Source of the DNA: Diprion similis
Lineage: Eukaryota; Arthropoda; Insecta; Hymenoptera; Diprionidae
Length of the DNA: 64,000 nucleotides
Direction: 5' to 3'
Assembly: GCF_021155765.1 (NCBI RefSeq)
Contig: NC_060111.1
Span: forward strand, 4,058,481 to 4,122,480
Shown here: positions 21,851 through 33,294 of the stretch, in pieces
How the letters are laid out: each line of letters begins with the position of its first letter
Position numbering within the stretch: the stretch's first letter is position 1
Made by a program: the position numbers and the translations under genes
The notes under the pieces: model-generated
The model's input: only the letters and a program-made list of their open reading frames with translations
Told to the model about the DNA's origin: nothing
The model's database searches: none

Positions 21851-22755
21851 AGCGATGGTCAGTGACAACATGTTCAGTCGCCGCGTCGCTTTATCGCGGT
21901 TTATGAGTAACGGCAACCGATGTAATGTTGTGATTTAAAAGTCTGCGCGTGGCTGCTTTCGCTCTTGACGTAATAACTGAAATGTATTCAAAAGCTAATT
22001 TTTTTCAGTTCTAATCTGAGAAATTTTTTCCGTCATTCCGTTTATGGCGGATTTTAATTTTTTCTCACACCCTCAGCAACTTGTTCGTTGAGGTTTGTAT
22101 GTATTTCCATCTCATCTTTTTTATCACTGACAAAAAATTTCAGGTCGTAGCCATAGAATGACACTATTAAGTAAATTAATGATTTTTTGTAATTATTTTC
22201 ATGACCGATACTTTTTAACAATTTATATTATCTTTTTTGATTGCGTATTATGCACGCAAATTATTGGAATATTTTTACACAACAGATAAAATTCAGAAGC
22301 GTAATAATCGTATTTCGAATATTAAATTTTCCTTGGTTTCAAATATTTTTTATGGGCTTAATGATTCATCAACCCTGACCAGTAATGCGGTTATAATTAA
22401 TTTTCACAACTGAAGTACGTCGAATAAAATCAAACTACACAGGTTCAAATGAAAAATATATTCCTTGTATCGAATAACGGAACGAAATTACATCTTCGTA
22501 CTAAAAAAACCCATCACTACAAACTTATTTATATACGGAATTACTTCGACAGGATAATTTTAGGAATGGCATATAAAACTGTGGACTCCGATTTTTACAC
22601 TTGATTACGAAACACATTCTGTCGATATTTTCTGATCGCATTACGGCTGTTTCAAATTAGAATATTTTTCGTAATCGATGTATTTGCACAACGGAATATG
22701 GAACGTATCATAAATAAATGAGTTTCAATAATTCTCTAGAAAAGAAAATTCAAAT
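21851..22755. other. Intergenic between C and D
   Basis: No gene or repeat recognised in this AT-rich stretch. Confidence 0.5.
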
Positions 22756-25700
22756 TTACGCATCCTCCAGAGTATTTCTTGAGCTGTCATCCCATATGCA
22801 CTGTGTCGATCCACCTGAAAGAAAAGAAATTTATCAGCTATAATATAGAATGCGAAAAACGTGCTTTTTTCACAAAAAATTTCGACGGATAGTAAAACTT
22901 ACTTTTCACCATTTGCCTCGGTTTCCATTTTCTTCTCGTGACGTATGCTGCACAAACAACCATAGCGAATATTAAAACTCCAATTCCAGCTCCTATCGCG
23001 CTGCTGTGCGCTTTCGAGGTCTTCGTATGAAGAGTGAGGATGTTGCACGATGAGTCTGAAAGCACAACAACAAACGATTTTCTCGAAAATTTCATGACGA
23101 ACAGTTCACGGAAGCAAAGGAACAGAGGATCTTATTATAGGAATGTTCACCTGCCTTACCAATGGATATGAAGTGGTAAACCGTGTCCATGGAAAATTTT
23201 GTCAAGTTAATTGTCAGGTTGGCAACCTCGTTGGAACATCCTGATCGACACGATGGTACGCCCCACTCATTTCCAGGGCTTTCACTCGTGACCGTGGTTC
23301 CATTAAATGCCGGAAGCTTGCTAAAAATGTTACGAAAATGCATTGAATTGATTATCTCTAATGATATTCCGAAAGCTGAGCTTACCAATTTTGGAACATT
23401 AAAGCTAGAGCTTCCTGTCTGGAATAATAAACAGCGATATCAGGCAGATGTCATTGTTTAAAAATCAGACTCTCCTTCGCATATAATCAGGAAATCGAAT
23501 CATATAAGATTCTTATGATAAAACAACCGATCACCTAAAATCGAAAGAAATAAAAATTTCCAGGATGCAAATAGGGAGTCGTACTCTCACCTCATTCCCT
23601 GAACAGAGTTTCCGTGATCTGGCAAAGCGATAACACAGAACAATGGCTGATCGCAAGAGCTCCCTGTCCATCCAAGAGAGCACAGACATGACCGATCAAG
23701 AGCGCAAGAGCCATGGATGCAGCGTGGCTGGCAGGTGAGTCGACAGATTCCAGGGTCCTGCTCGTCCTTGACAAAAAGACCTTGGCACTCGCACTGGCCA
23801 GGAGCAACGCAGGAGCCATTGACGCACTTTTCACAGACAGGCTCACAGATGTTCGACTTCACATCAGACTTCTCATATCCTTCAAAGCACTCGCAACTGT
23901 CAGGACTGCCACAAAACCCGTTGACACACGGCTTCGTACATACAGGTTGACAGTCCTTAGTATCATCATCGAGCTTAAACCCAGCGCCACATTCGCAGAC
24001 ATTGGGACTGACACAAGCACCGAAGGCACAGGGTGGCTCGCAGCGTGGTTCACAAGTGAAGACGTCGTCCTGGGATCGCTGGAAGCCCTCCTTGCACTCG
24101 CACTCGTCAGGCCTAACGCACCGTCCGTTGACGCAGGACGACTCGCAAACGGGGTTGCACCTGCCATCCTGGGTCTCGTTGTATCCCGGATCGCATCGGC
24201 AGACGTCGGGCTCTGCGCAGAAGCCGTTTTCGCAGTCCTTCGCGCAGACCGGTTCGCAGGTACGATTGACTAAGCGGTAGCCTGCGCGGCATTCGCATAC
24301 TCCGGGAGCCACGCAGGTGCCGAGGAAGCACCCCTGCTCGCAGATAGGCTCGCAGACGGACTGGTTTCCACCGCTTTCGGATAGTTGAAAGCCGTCTTTG
24401 CAGGGGCTGCAAATATCGGGAGCGATACAACGCGTTTCGCACGGGATTTTGCAGGCCGGAACGCACTGGTCGTGCTCGTTTTTCTCGAAACCTGGATTGC
24501 ACTCGCAGACGTCAGGCGCTGCGCATCGTCCATGATGGCAGGGGAATCCACAGACCGGTTTGCACGTGTGACCGTCAGAACCAAGCTCGAAGCCGTCATT
24601 GCAAGTGCACTTTTCCGGCGCGGTGCAGTTCCCAAAGACGCAAGTTTTGCTGCAGCGTGGCTCGCAGGTAAAGACATTCAGTTTCGACGGCTCGAAGCCT
24701 TCGTCGCAGCCGCAGACGTTGGGCCCGACGCACTTTCCGTTGACACACTTAGGGCTGCACGTCGGAAGACACTTGTTATCGTCGCTCTTCGCGTAACCGA
24801 CGTAGCAGGTGCAATTGCCGGGGCTAGTGCACCATCCGTTTTCGCAACCAGAAGGACACTTGGGTTCGCAAGTCTTGTCCTCGGCGTTCCACTCGTAACC
24901 CTCGTTGCAGGTGCAGGTGTTTGGAGCGGTGCACTTTCCGAAAAGGCAGGACTTCTCGCAGGCCGGAAGGCATTTTGACAAAAGAGTAAGCTTTGTGTAG
25001 CCCTCGTTGCACTCGCACGTATACGGCTTGGCGCAGTAGCCATTCTCGCATCCCAATAGGCAGCGTGGCTTGCAAGTACCATTCACATCGGTGTAACCAA
25101 CGCAGCATGTATCTTCTATTGACCGCCACATGTAAGGCTGTGAAAGGATTGAACATGTGTGGAGGAATTAGAATCGTAGAGTTACCTTCCGGAACAAGAA
25201 GTAATCGTTGTATTCCTACCCTCATTCTGTAGTTGGTACGCAACCTTGGTCGTCGATTGAAAATGAACCCAAGCCTATAATCTGTATCATGATAATACTC
25301 GTGGTATGGAACGTAATGGGGCATCCTAGAACTGAGAAAAGTTTGCGTGGATTTGGTGAAAATTTGGAACGGTTTTTGAAGCGAGTTTATTTTTCTTACC
25401 ATTGAGATTTTACATTAATGATAATTGTCTTGAGAGAAATAAAAACAATGACCGTAATGCGAGTTAAGAGAAATAATGAAAATCAGAACGACTTCTAGGA
25501 TTTTGAAAATCTGACTTTTCCCCGTCTAAATCATGGATTCTCACTGGAAATAAAGAACTAGAATTGAAAGTGTGTAAAATCAAACTGTCTGTGCGTTTAT
25601 GATGATGCTTATAAATGCGGATCATTGATGTTTCATAATAATAATGTTTTTTTGACTTCCAAAGGTAAAAAAAACGAACGGTGTTTCGAAACGTCAGTCA

Positions 25701-25918
25701 CGTGCGTGATGTTTTTGCGTGATGATGATTAATCTTGGAGCATTTGGCTAGGTCAGGATTTAATTGATATTAAATAAAATTGACAATTCGTGAAATATAT
25801 CTTACCTGAGACTGATTTTGCACACGGCACGAGGACCTCCCCGTAGAGTTTTTATTTGCAGCGTCGAAACGGCGATAAACTGCATCGCGATAGACAGAAT
25901 AATTGGCAACGTCCGCAT
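22756..25918 (-). CDS. NimC-type receptor D with 14 NIM repeats
   Basis: Six coding exons on the minus strand: 25806-25918, 25220-25331, 23591-25137, 23160-23320, 22903-23055 and 22756-22814, 714 codons plus stop, all in frame. Signal peptide LPIILSIAMQFIAVST. The second exon has PHYVPYHEYY...TNYRMR, then CCVGY at residues 86-90, then 14 tandem NIM repeats in one uninterrupted exon. The juxtamembrane module is PSCRSGC with several N-glycosylation sequons. The TM segment is about 664-683. The short tail STQCIWDDSSRNTLEDA has no tyrosine: a tryptophan stands where C and E have one. Architecture matches Drosophila NimC1 and Eater-like phagocytic receptors for bacteria; which orthologue is not decidable here. 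Confidence 0.88.
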
Positions 25919-26599
25919 TGTAATTCCCTCCTGCGAAGCTACCGTTTGCAGAAGTCGGTTCAGAATGAAAATGAAAAAGTAAAACTAACAACTCTAACTG
26001 TGGAGCCGGTGTTATCACTCCCACTTGCGTTTGAACTCTCATATCAAGCAAAGCGGACGCAGCGCTACTTTTCTTCGGTAAATACAATGCGTAATAACAG
26101 GAAAAACTGCAGTTAATTAACGCTTTGAATTTTACGTGGGTGTTTGTGTGGTAATAGAATTCCCCACCGACAGCAGATAATCACCACTCGAAAAACAGTT
26201 TGACTGTACTAATAAATTCATCATCACTGTCCAATACGAAAGCAGTTTTTAGAGGTTCAGAATTTTCAGTGCACATATAAGGGGCGACGCTATATTGTGA
26301 AACAAAGAAAGCTCAGCAATAGCTTCTATTTTACATGATTCAAGCCACAAAGAGCACGCAGCAAACGTTTGACTAATCAGTGGTAAAGGATGTGCCTCTC
26401 TGATAACGCTGGATAATGGTTATTTACACGTATTTATTAAATACAGCTGTGCAGATATGACTCCTGTCGTCCTATGCAATGCGCATCACGTCACGCGTCG
26501 ACGTGATTTCTGCTACAATATTTCACTTCCCTAAACAACAGTTGGCTACATTTTTTCATTCAAAAATACTTATCGATAATTATTGCATAATTAGATGAT
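25919..26599. other. Intergenic between D and E
   Basis: Contains the D promoter element. Nothing else recognised. Confidence 0.5.
26011..26025 (-). promoter_or_regulatory. GTGGGAG-GATAAC promoter-proximal element of D
   Basis: Gene-strand AGTGGGAGTGATAAC, 93 bp before the ATG of D. One base differs from the GGTGGG half and the GATAA core is intact. Confidence 0.5.
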
Positions 26600-28821
26600 T
26601 CAGGGAGAGTTAACGATATTCACGTATGATTGAGCGATGCTGCAGGATTCATCATCCATTTCTTCCACGTATACGCATTCTTCGGAACCAGCTATGAAAT
26701 CAGAGCGTAAAGAGTTATTAATAAAGTTGAGACAACGTCAAACGTGACGAAGGTATGATGTCGACTAACGACACGCGTGCTTACTGTTAATCGGTGACTT
26801 TGGCTTCCGCTTTATCTTCGTTAAATAAACACCGTAAACGACCGTCGAGCACAGTATTATACCGATCACCCCGCCTATCACGCTGGTGTAAGTCTTGGAG
26901 ATACCAGCCTGGGCTGAGACAACGTTGCACGGTGAATCTGTGCGACATAAAAAATGATCCACGTCCAAAATTCGATGCAGGGCAAGATTTTTATGCTATT
27001 ATGACTCGACTCACCAACGTGAAAAAAGTGCAATACTTCTTTCCTCCAATTATCAGTAAAGTTGTCAACGCTGCTCTTGATTTCAGCGATGCACCGTTCG
27101 CTGCACGCTGGTCTCTCAACCCGCGTTTCCGTCGAGTTTCGATTTACTTTTCGAGTGGAATTGAGTGTCTCGTATTCATCGACGATTTGGCTGAAGCAGC
27201 AGTTTTTTATTCATTTCAAATATGGACTACTTTAAACTGGAAAATGCAGGACTATCAATAACCAACGCTCACCTTTCCACTTCGAGGATCTCGTCCTCGA
27301 TCGGTTCTCTGACGATGCAGAAAAGAGACTCCGCGCAGGATTGACCTCCCCATCCATCTCGGCATTGGCAGCCTTGGGCAGTGCAAAAGCCGTTGACGCA
27401 CTCGGGAATACAGGCCTTGACACAGGTCCCGGGATCATTATAGTCCATGAGGAAGCCAGGATCGCACCTGCACTCTTCTGGAGCTATACAAGATCCATTG
27501 ACGCACTTTTCGCAGAAAGCTTCGCAGACGTTAGAGTCGTTATCATTGGCCTTGACAAATCCCTGAAGACACTTGCAGATACCAGGACTATCGCAGAGTC
27601 CATTGACGCACTCAGGATCGCAGAAGGGCACGCACTTGGACCCATTCATAACGTGACCATCAATGCACTCGCAGACCTGAGGAGCGACGCACTTTCCTCG
27701 AAGACATTCCTCCTCGCAGACCGGCTCGCAAAGGTAATTGGAACCCGTGCTTAGTACGTAGCCATCGATGCAGGAGCACGTGTCAGGTGCGATGCATGTT
27801 CCAAAGACACACGTCTCGTTGCAGACCGGGGTGCAGGTGAAATTAGACCCTGGAACTACGGTGTAGCCTATGTCGCAGGTACACACGTCGGGGGCGGTGC
27901 AGGAGCCGAAAACGCAGGATGGTTTGCAGGTTGGTTCACAGGTGAAAACGTCGTCCCGAGATTTCTGGAAGCTGTCGTCACACTGGCATGAATCCGGGGC
28001 AACGCACTGCCCGTTTACGCAAGGTCGTTCGCAGACCGGAAGGCATTCTGTGGTACCATTCTTCTCGTAGCCTTCATGGCAAGCGCAGACTTCCGGTTCA
28101 ACGCAGTACCCGTTTTTGCACTCGAAGGAGCAGACTGGTTGGCAGTTGTGCCAGACATCTGTAGGACTGTAGCCGTCGTTGCAGGTGCAGACATCCGGGG
28201 CTGTGCAACTTCCGAAATTGCAGGAGGTACGGCAAACCGGATCGCACTTTTGACCGAAAAAATCAAGCTTGTAGTTCATATCGCATTCGCACACTTCTGG
28301 TTTAACGCACTTTCCATTATCGCACGAACCCGAGCACATCGGTATGCACACGTCGTTCACGTTGCTGTAACCCTCGCAGCATGCTGCCTCCGTCGAGTAG
28401 ACGGTGTGGTACTGAAAGTTGTGTAAATTATTGCAACTTTTTATACTGCTTGACGAATACGCAACTTCGAGATGCAAGTGCTTCGTCACTTTTCAAATAG
28501 GTACTCTGAGGTATCCTTACCTCCTGTCTGAAGTTCGTCCGGACCCTGATGCGAAAGCCTCGCAGTACGTGCTGTCTGTACGTCTCGAGGTACGGAACGT
28601 AGTGGGATTCGTTCTTGCTGAAGAGGAACAGAGTTGGAAGGTTATACACTCGCTTTCGTATGGGTATCAAATCATGTACTTCATTCAATCTTGAACTGAT
28701 TCTAGTTTTACCTGATAGTCCGTATACATATAGCGTCCCTATCTCCCCGCAGTTTTTCACCATCCACGATACATGCTGTAAGAAATGCGATCGCGATTAA
28801 AAAAATCACTGCAACTGTCAT
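26600..28821 (-). CDS. NimC-type receptor E with 10 NIM repeats
   Basis: Six coding exons on the minus strand: 28712-28821, 28521-28617, 27273-28411, 27015-27190, 26785-26937 and 26600-26691, 588 codons plus stop. Signal peptide MTVAVIFLIAIAFLTA. The pre-NIM exon has SHYVPYLETY...RTNFRQE. CCEGY is at residues 80-84, followed by ten NIM repeats in one exon. The juxtamembrane module is PACSERC. The TM segment is about 528-546, and the tail has EECVYVEEM and QSYVNI. The exon phase pattern (2,0,2,1,1) is the same as in A, A', B and D. By family it is a hemocyte surface receptor for bacteria or self-adhesion. Confidence 0.88.
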
Positions 28822-28902
28822 CTTGCTCAGTCCACTCTTCGAGGGTGGCTGCTTGACAAGAAATCACCCGCATTCATACTGCCACTCTCGGTGTTAAGGA
28901 GA

Positions 28903-28918
28903 CCTTATCACCCCCACC
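28903..28918 (-). promoter_or_regulatory. GGTGGG/GATAAGG promoter-proximal element of E
   Basis: Gene-strand GGTGGGGGTGATAAGG, 82 bp before the ATG of E; GATA core intact. Confidence 0.6.
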
Positions 28919-29678
28919 AACAGTAGATGCCACACAGTGTCACATGCATGCAGAAGTCCGGATGTAGGCGTTGTCCTTGCAAGCAGATGGCCATTTATTG
29001 TTAGATCAATTGCTCTGTTTCGTAGGCGTTCAGTTTTTTTGCAACCCTTTTTTCAGTAAAGGAATTATACATGTTTATGTTTTATACTGTGTAATCGCTA
29101 AGTGATACGAATATCGTACATTAGGAGTTGATTAACTCGCATACGACACAGAGAGAAACAATCATAAGTACTTCACTCTATGCATCAATTATGTAAAAAC
29201 CATGTTGTTAAAAAAATATATCAATAGAATGGTCTGAACAGGATGATTCATTTACTTCGTTCAAACTATTCTTTACATGTGGACAAACAATGTTATAGTT
29301 CTCTCCTTTTAATCTATACGTTCATTACTCGTTGGCTCTTCAGATTTAGGATACAACATATTTTTCACTTCTTTGAAAAATACTGTCAGCTCGGGCTATC
29401 TCAAAGTGCACTATACACAAGTATTGGATAGAAGTAAAGATTTATTGCTGGACAGTAGAGAAGCGTCACAGCGACTGATCTTCTTATCGCATCATGTCAG
29501 ACAAGCCTCTGTAAGTATAAACACGGACAGTGTGAATGACCATGCACAGTGTCGAAGAATTTATTAAGCAAACGATACAGCTGCGGTTTCTCAACTTATA
29601 CAAAATCACTCGGATCTCTCGAATTTACCAAAGACTTCGAGGAAACAATTAAATACATTACAATAAAAAAAAAATAAA
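28919..29678. other. Intergenic between E and F
   Basis: No gene recognised. Confidence 0.5.
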
Positions 29679-29693
29679 CCCCCTCCTCCCCCC
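29679..29693 (-). other. G-rich run directly after the stop of F
   Basis: On the gene strand the bases next to the stop codon of F are G-runs of six, two and five separated by single A bases. This could form a G-quadruplex in the mRNA; it may also be simple low complexity. Confidence 0.3.
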
Positions 29694-32288
29694 TAATTCC
29701 GAGGCACGCAGCGCTGGCGTCCCTTGACACCACGATCCTTGATGAAGCCAGGACTACAGATGCAGAAGTTTGGTCCAGAGCAAACACCGTTAGGACATCC
29801 ATTGGGGCAAAACGCGACACACCTGCTGCGGGTTGGGTCAGACGAGTCGAGGACGTAGCCTTGTTTACAAGTACAGACGTTGGCTCCGGTGCACTCTCCG
29901 TTTAGGCAAGGGTGCTGGCAGGTACCGGAGCACCTCCCCGTCGCAGGATCGAGCACGAACCCGGAATTGCATTCGCACTTGTTGTGCCCCACGCAGTAGC
30001 CGTTGGGACACCCACCATCACACTGAGCGATGCATCTCCCGCTGCTGTCCTGAGTCATTCCTGGCCTGCATGTACAGACTCCTGGAGATGTGCACTCACC
30101 GTTCAAGCAACCATCAGGACAGTGCGCGATGCAAGCCTCCGTCTCACCTGGTGGGTTCACGTACCTGAAATGATTGTAATTGGAGAACCAGGGTTGGCAT
30201 CAACAGTCAAGCTGAGCTTGTTGATAAACATTTATATCAGTGCTGGACTAATCAGGTTGGTATGAGTAGGTCTGAATACTCGTGCAACCATTATCAGCCT
30301 GCTCTAATGGAAGAGAGAATGGACTGAACAGTCCAGAATGACTCTTCATGAATAAAATGGAGCAGTAATCTTCAGAACTTGGTTACTGTACTTTGTTTCC
30401 AACTTAGCATCTCTCACACGACTTTGACTTTTTAGATCCTGCATAGATACCTCAACTACTATCTTCACCTACCCCGTGTAGCAGGTGCAGACACCAGGAG
30501 CGGTGCATTCACCGTGAGGACACCCGCCCTCGCAAGTAGGAACGCATTGCTTCAGGTCCGTCAGGGTGTAGCCAGGTTTACATCGGCAGGTTCTCGGTGC
30601 AATGCAATCGCCGTTGGTGCAACCTCCGGGACAGATGGGTTTGCACTGATCCTTTCCGTCGGACATGTAGCCCAGTTGGCAAATGCATTGTTCAGGAGAA
30701 AAGCAGTAGGCGTGGGGACGACATGGTCGAGAACAGACCGGCTTGCACACCCCGTTTTCGGCTGCCCAGCCTGGATCGCAGGAGCAAATGTTTGGCCCTG
30801 TACATCGTCCACCTTCGCAGCCACGATCGCAGTAGGCAATGCAGTTATCTGATGTACCATTTCGCACGAAACCCTCGCAGCAGTCGACCAACGTCACCCA
30901 GGGCTGATTGCCCTGCTGAAAAATGGATGGTAAAATTGAATTTCATCATCATTTTCGTTGAGTCATGATAAGTGCAAGAATAGTCAAGTAATTGCGGTTG
31001 ATTGTAATCGACATTTGTTTAACAGTTTGAAAAACAGGTCATTACTTGAATGTAACAGTCAAATTACATCGTTACTGAATCTAGCTTTTTTCAATTTATC
31101 TCCCAGAGATAAGTGACACGCGTCGAACTTCAAACTGTGCCTTTGTTCTCGTTAAGTAAAATGAATGATAGAATAATAGAATAAAACGATTGTTTAAAAA
31201 TTCTTCTCCTCTTATCTTGCGTTGACCTGCATCAGTGGTTATCAAGACACTGGAGTAAACATTGAATTGTGAGAAAATACGAGTATACGATATTACACTA
31301 AATTATGAACTATTTCAACGATCAGAGTCTTTTGGTTTGTTTAGTTTCTCCTAGTTCTATTGGAATCACGTTTTCGATAAAAAAAAACTTGTAAGACACC
31401 AAGTCGCGTAACCATATTTCAGCTCTTACCAGAGAAGGATACCTCGGCAATGGTGACACTGGGCGACTTGTTGTGTTCGTTCCATTAAGAGCAACCCAAT
31501 GACTGTACCTGCGGAAAGAATATTTTCTTGTACCCCGTGTAATTAGCACTACACAAGTACATAATACTGGATTTGACGCAATTCAGAAGCAGTATATTAT
31601 CTTCAGTAAGTAGGAAAAAATGCGAGATTTTCGATGGTAACAGATCGTTAAACCATCGGCTTCCATTAAACCTTGGTTTTTTCAAAATCCTTGTACGAAG
31701 TGGAGAACTTTGGTGTCGGAGGGACTTTTTTAGCTCTTGAAAATAACGATCATATCTAAGTTCTATTTGTAGCGTGAAATTACAAGTCAGTGTTAACATG
31801 ATCAATCGATCGTTTGAGTTGAGCAAAATATTACCGAGTATATTTATAAACGTCATTACGCAATGAGACTCCCTCCGCATTGCTAACGAGGATACATCGA
31901 CGAATTAGTCATCGGCTGGATTAGAATGCGCGGCGATGTAACGATCATCGAAACAAGTTTCATCGTCACGTCACATCGGTATATTGTGAAACTGAAGACC
32001 GGAGTGAATTTCTCCTCTGGTTGAACCGATTTACCATTTCGAAAATCGGCATTTCGTACGTCGGAAATGTCGCTTTTCTGACATGCAAACTTCTGTTTAT
32101 GTCTAATACATGTATCTATATACTTACGGCACTCTCATGTAGCAAAGTCCGGTATTATTCGACGATGACGAATTGGCAGAATTTATACCACCGATTTTCC
32201 GTCCTCCGCCGGTTTTCACACCTTGAAAAGCAAGGGCCGAGGCCACGAGCGCCAGAAAGACGAAGGCGAAAACGATCAGTCTTTGCAT
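29693..32288 (-). CDS. NimB: Secreted NimB-like protein F with eight NIM/EGF repeats
   Basis: Four coding exons on the minus strand: 32128-32288, 31430-31508, 30473-30915 and 29693-30164, 384 codons plus stop in frame. Residues 1-20 (MQRLIVFAFVFLALVASALA) are a clear signal peptide. A pre-NIM segment CYMRVPYSHWVAL is followed by CCEGF at residues 92-96 and about eight repeats. The last repeat ends directly at the stop (RCVPRN) with no TM segment, juxtamembrane module or tail. This is the layout of the secreted Drosophila NimB proteins, which act as soluble opsonin-like or hemocyte-regulating factors. Unlike the receptors upstream, its repeat region is split by an intron, and it lacks the GATA element. 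Confidence 0.85.
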
Positions 32289-33294
32289 CTTGACTCGAGG
32301 ATTGCTTGCAGCTTACTGACTGTGAGACGATGTACGCGGACTGAGAAGCAATTGGATAAACAACCGGAGGTCACTCTCAGTGATTTTAAAACATACAAAC
32401 AACCGATTTTGATCGCATCACCTCGCGCCTCGCTTTGTGATCGGATTTTCCACACGCTCAACCATCCGTCACGTGATTGTAATTCTACCTCGATATAGTA
32501 ACAGTTTTTGGAATTTTTGTTGTTTCAAAATGAAGATGATAAGCACGCAGCTTTCGTTACAAAAGGCTGTGGAACGAAAAAAGTTCCTCTATAGTACATT
32601 GTATGCGTGTATATATATACTTGTAGTTATACAAATGGATGTTTAAATCTAGTTAGTAAAAAACACGTTTATCAAATACCGCGAAAGAGGCTGGAAAAAT
32701 GAGCTACGGTTCACATACTTGCTTCAGATAACACGATATTATCGCTAAAGGTTATCACCGTCTTCGCCAAGTGATCTTTTGCGTCGATCTTTGACCAGTT
32801 TGTTACAATCATCAGTTCTGACCCCGGTTACGAGGAACAGATTATAAGGATTACGTATACAGCCAATTACCAACAAAATTATCTGTCCCCTCAACAATTG
32901 TTGTCTTCTTTGTAACACGTGCACGAATTTGTTTATGATGTGCGCAAAAAAATGCTTGTATTAATCCGACGTGCTATCACGTTAATAATAAATAATAATG
33001 ATGACCGAAAAGGTATAATCCGCACTGGTAATATCTTATTTGTAAATATATATGCAAAGTACTTTCAAGTATTTCATAATTCTTATCAAGTTAACGGTAA
33101 ACATTTACATAATATTATTACTAATACTCAGATAGTTGAAGATCGAGCCTCTTACATACACCATACAGTTATCTTATTCATTAATTTCTTGTTTAAATTT
33201 CCCTCGCAGTTTACATCAAAGCTCGATGTTCCCTCGAAGTCTTTTTTGGTTTTTGGTTTCATTTTTGGCACTTTGGAGACATGAGTACAGAAAA
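32289..33294. other. Intergenic between F and NimA
   Basis: AT-rich, no gene recognised. Confidence 0.5.

Noticed and set aside
23713-24273. Long plus-strand open frame opposite receptor D (and similar ones opposite A, C, E, F)
   Set aside because: Antisense shadow of the cysteine-rich repeats; the translation is Ala/Thr-rich without domains, start context or splice sites.
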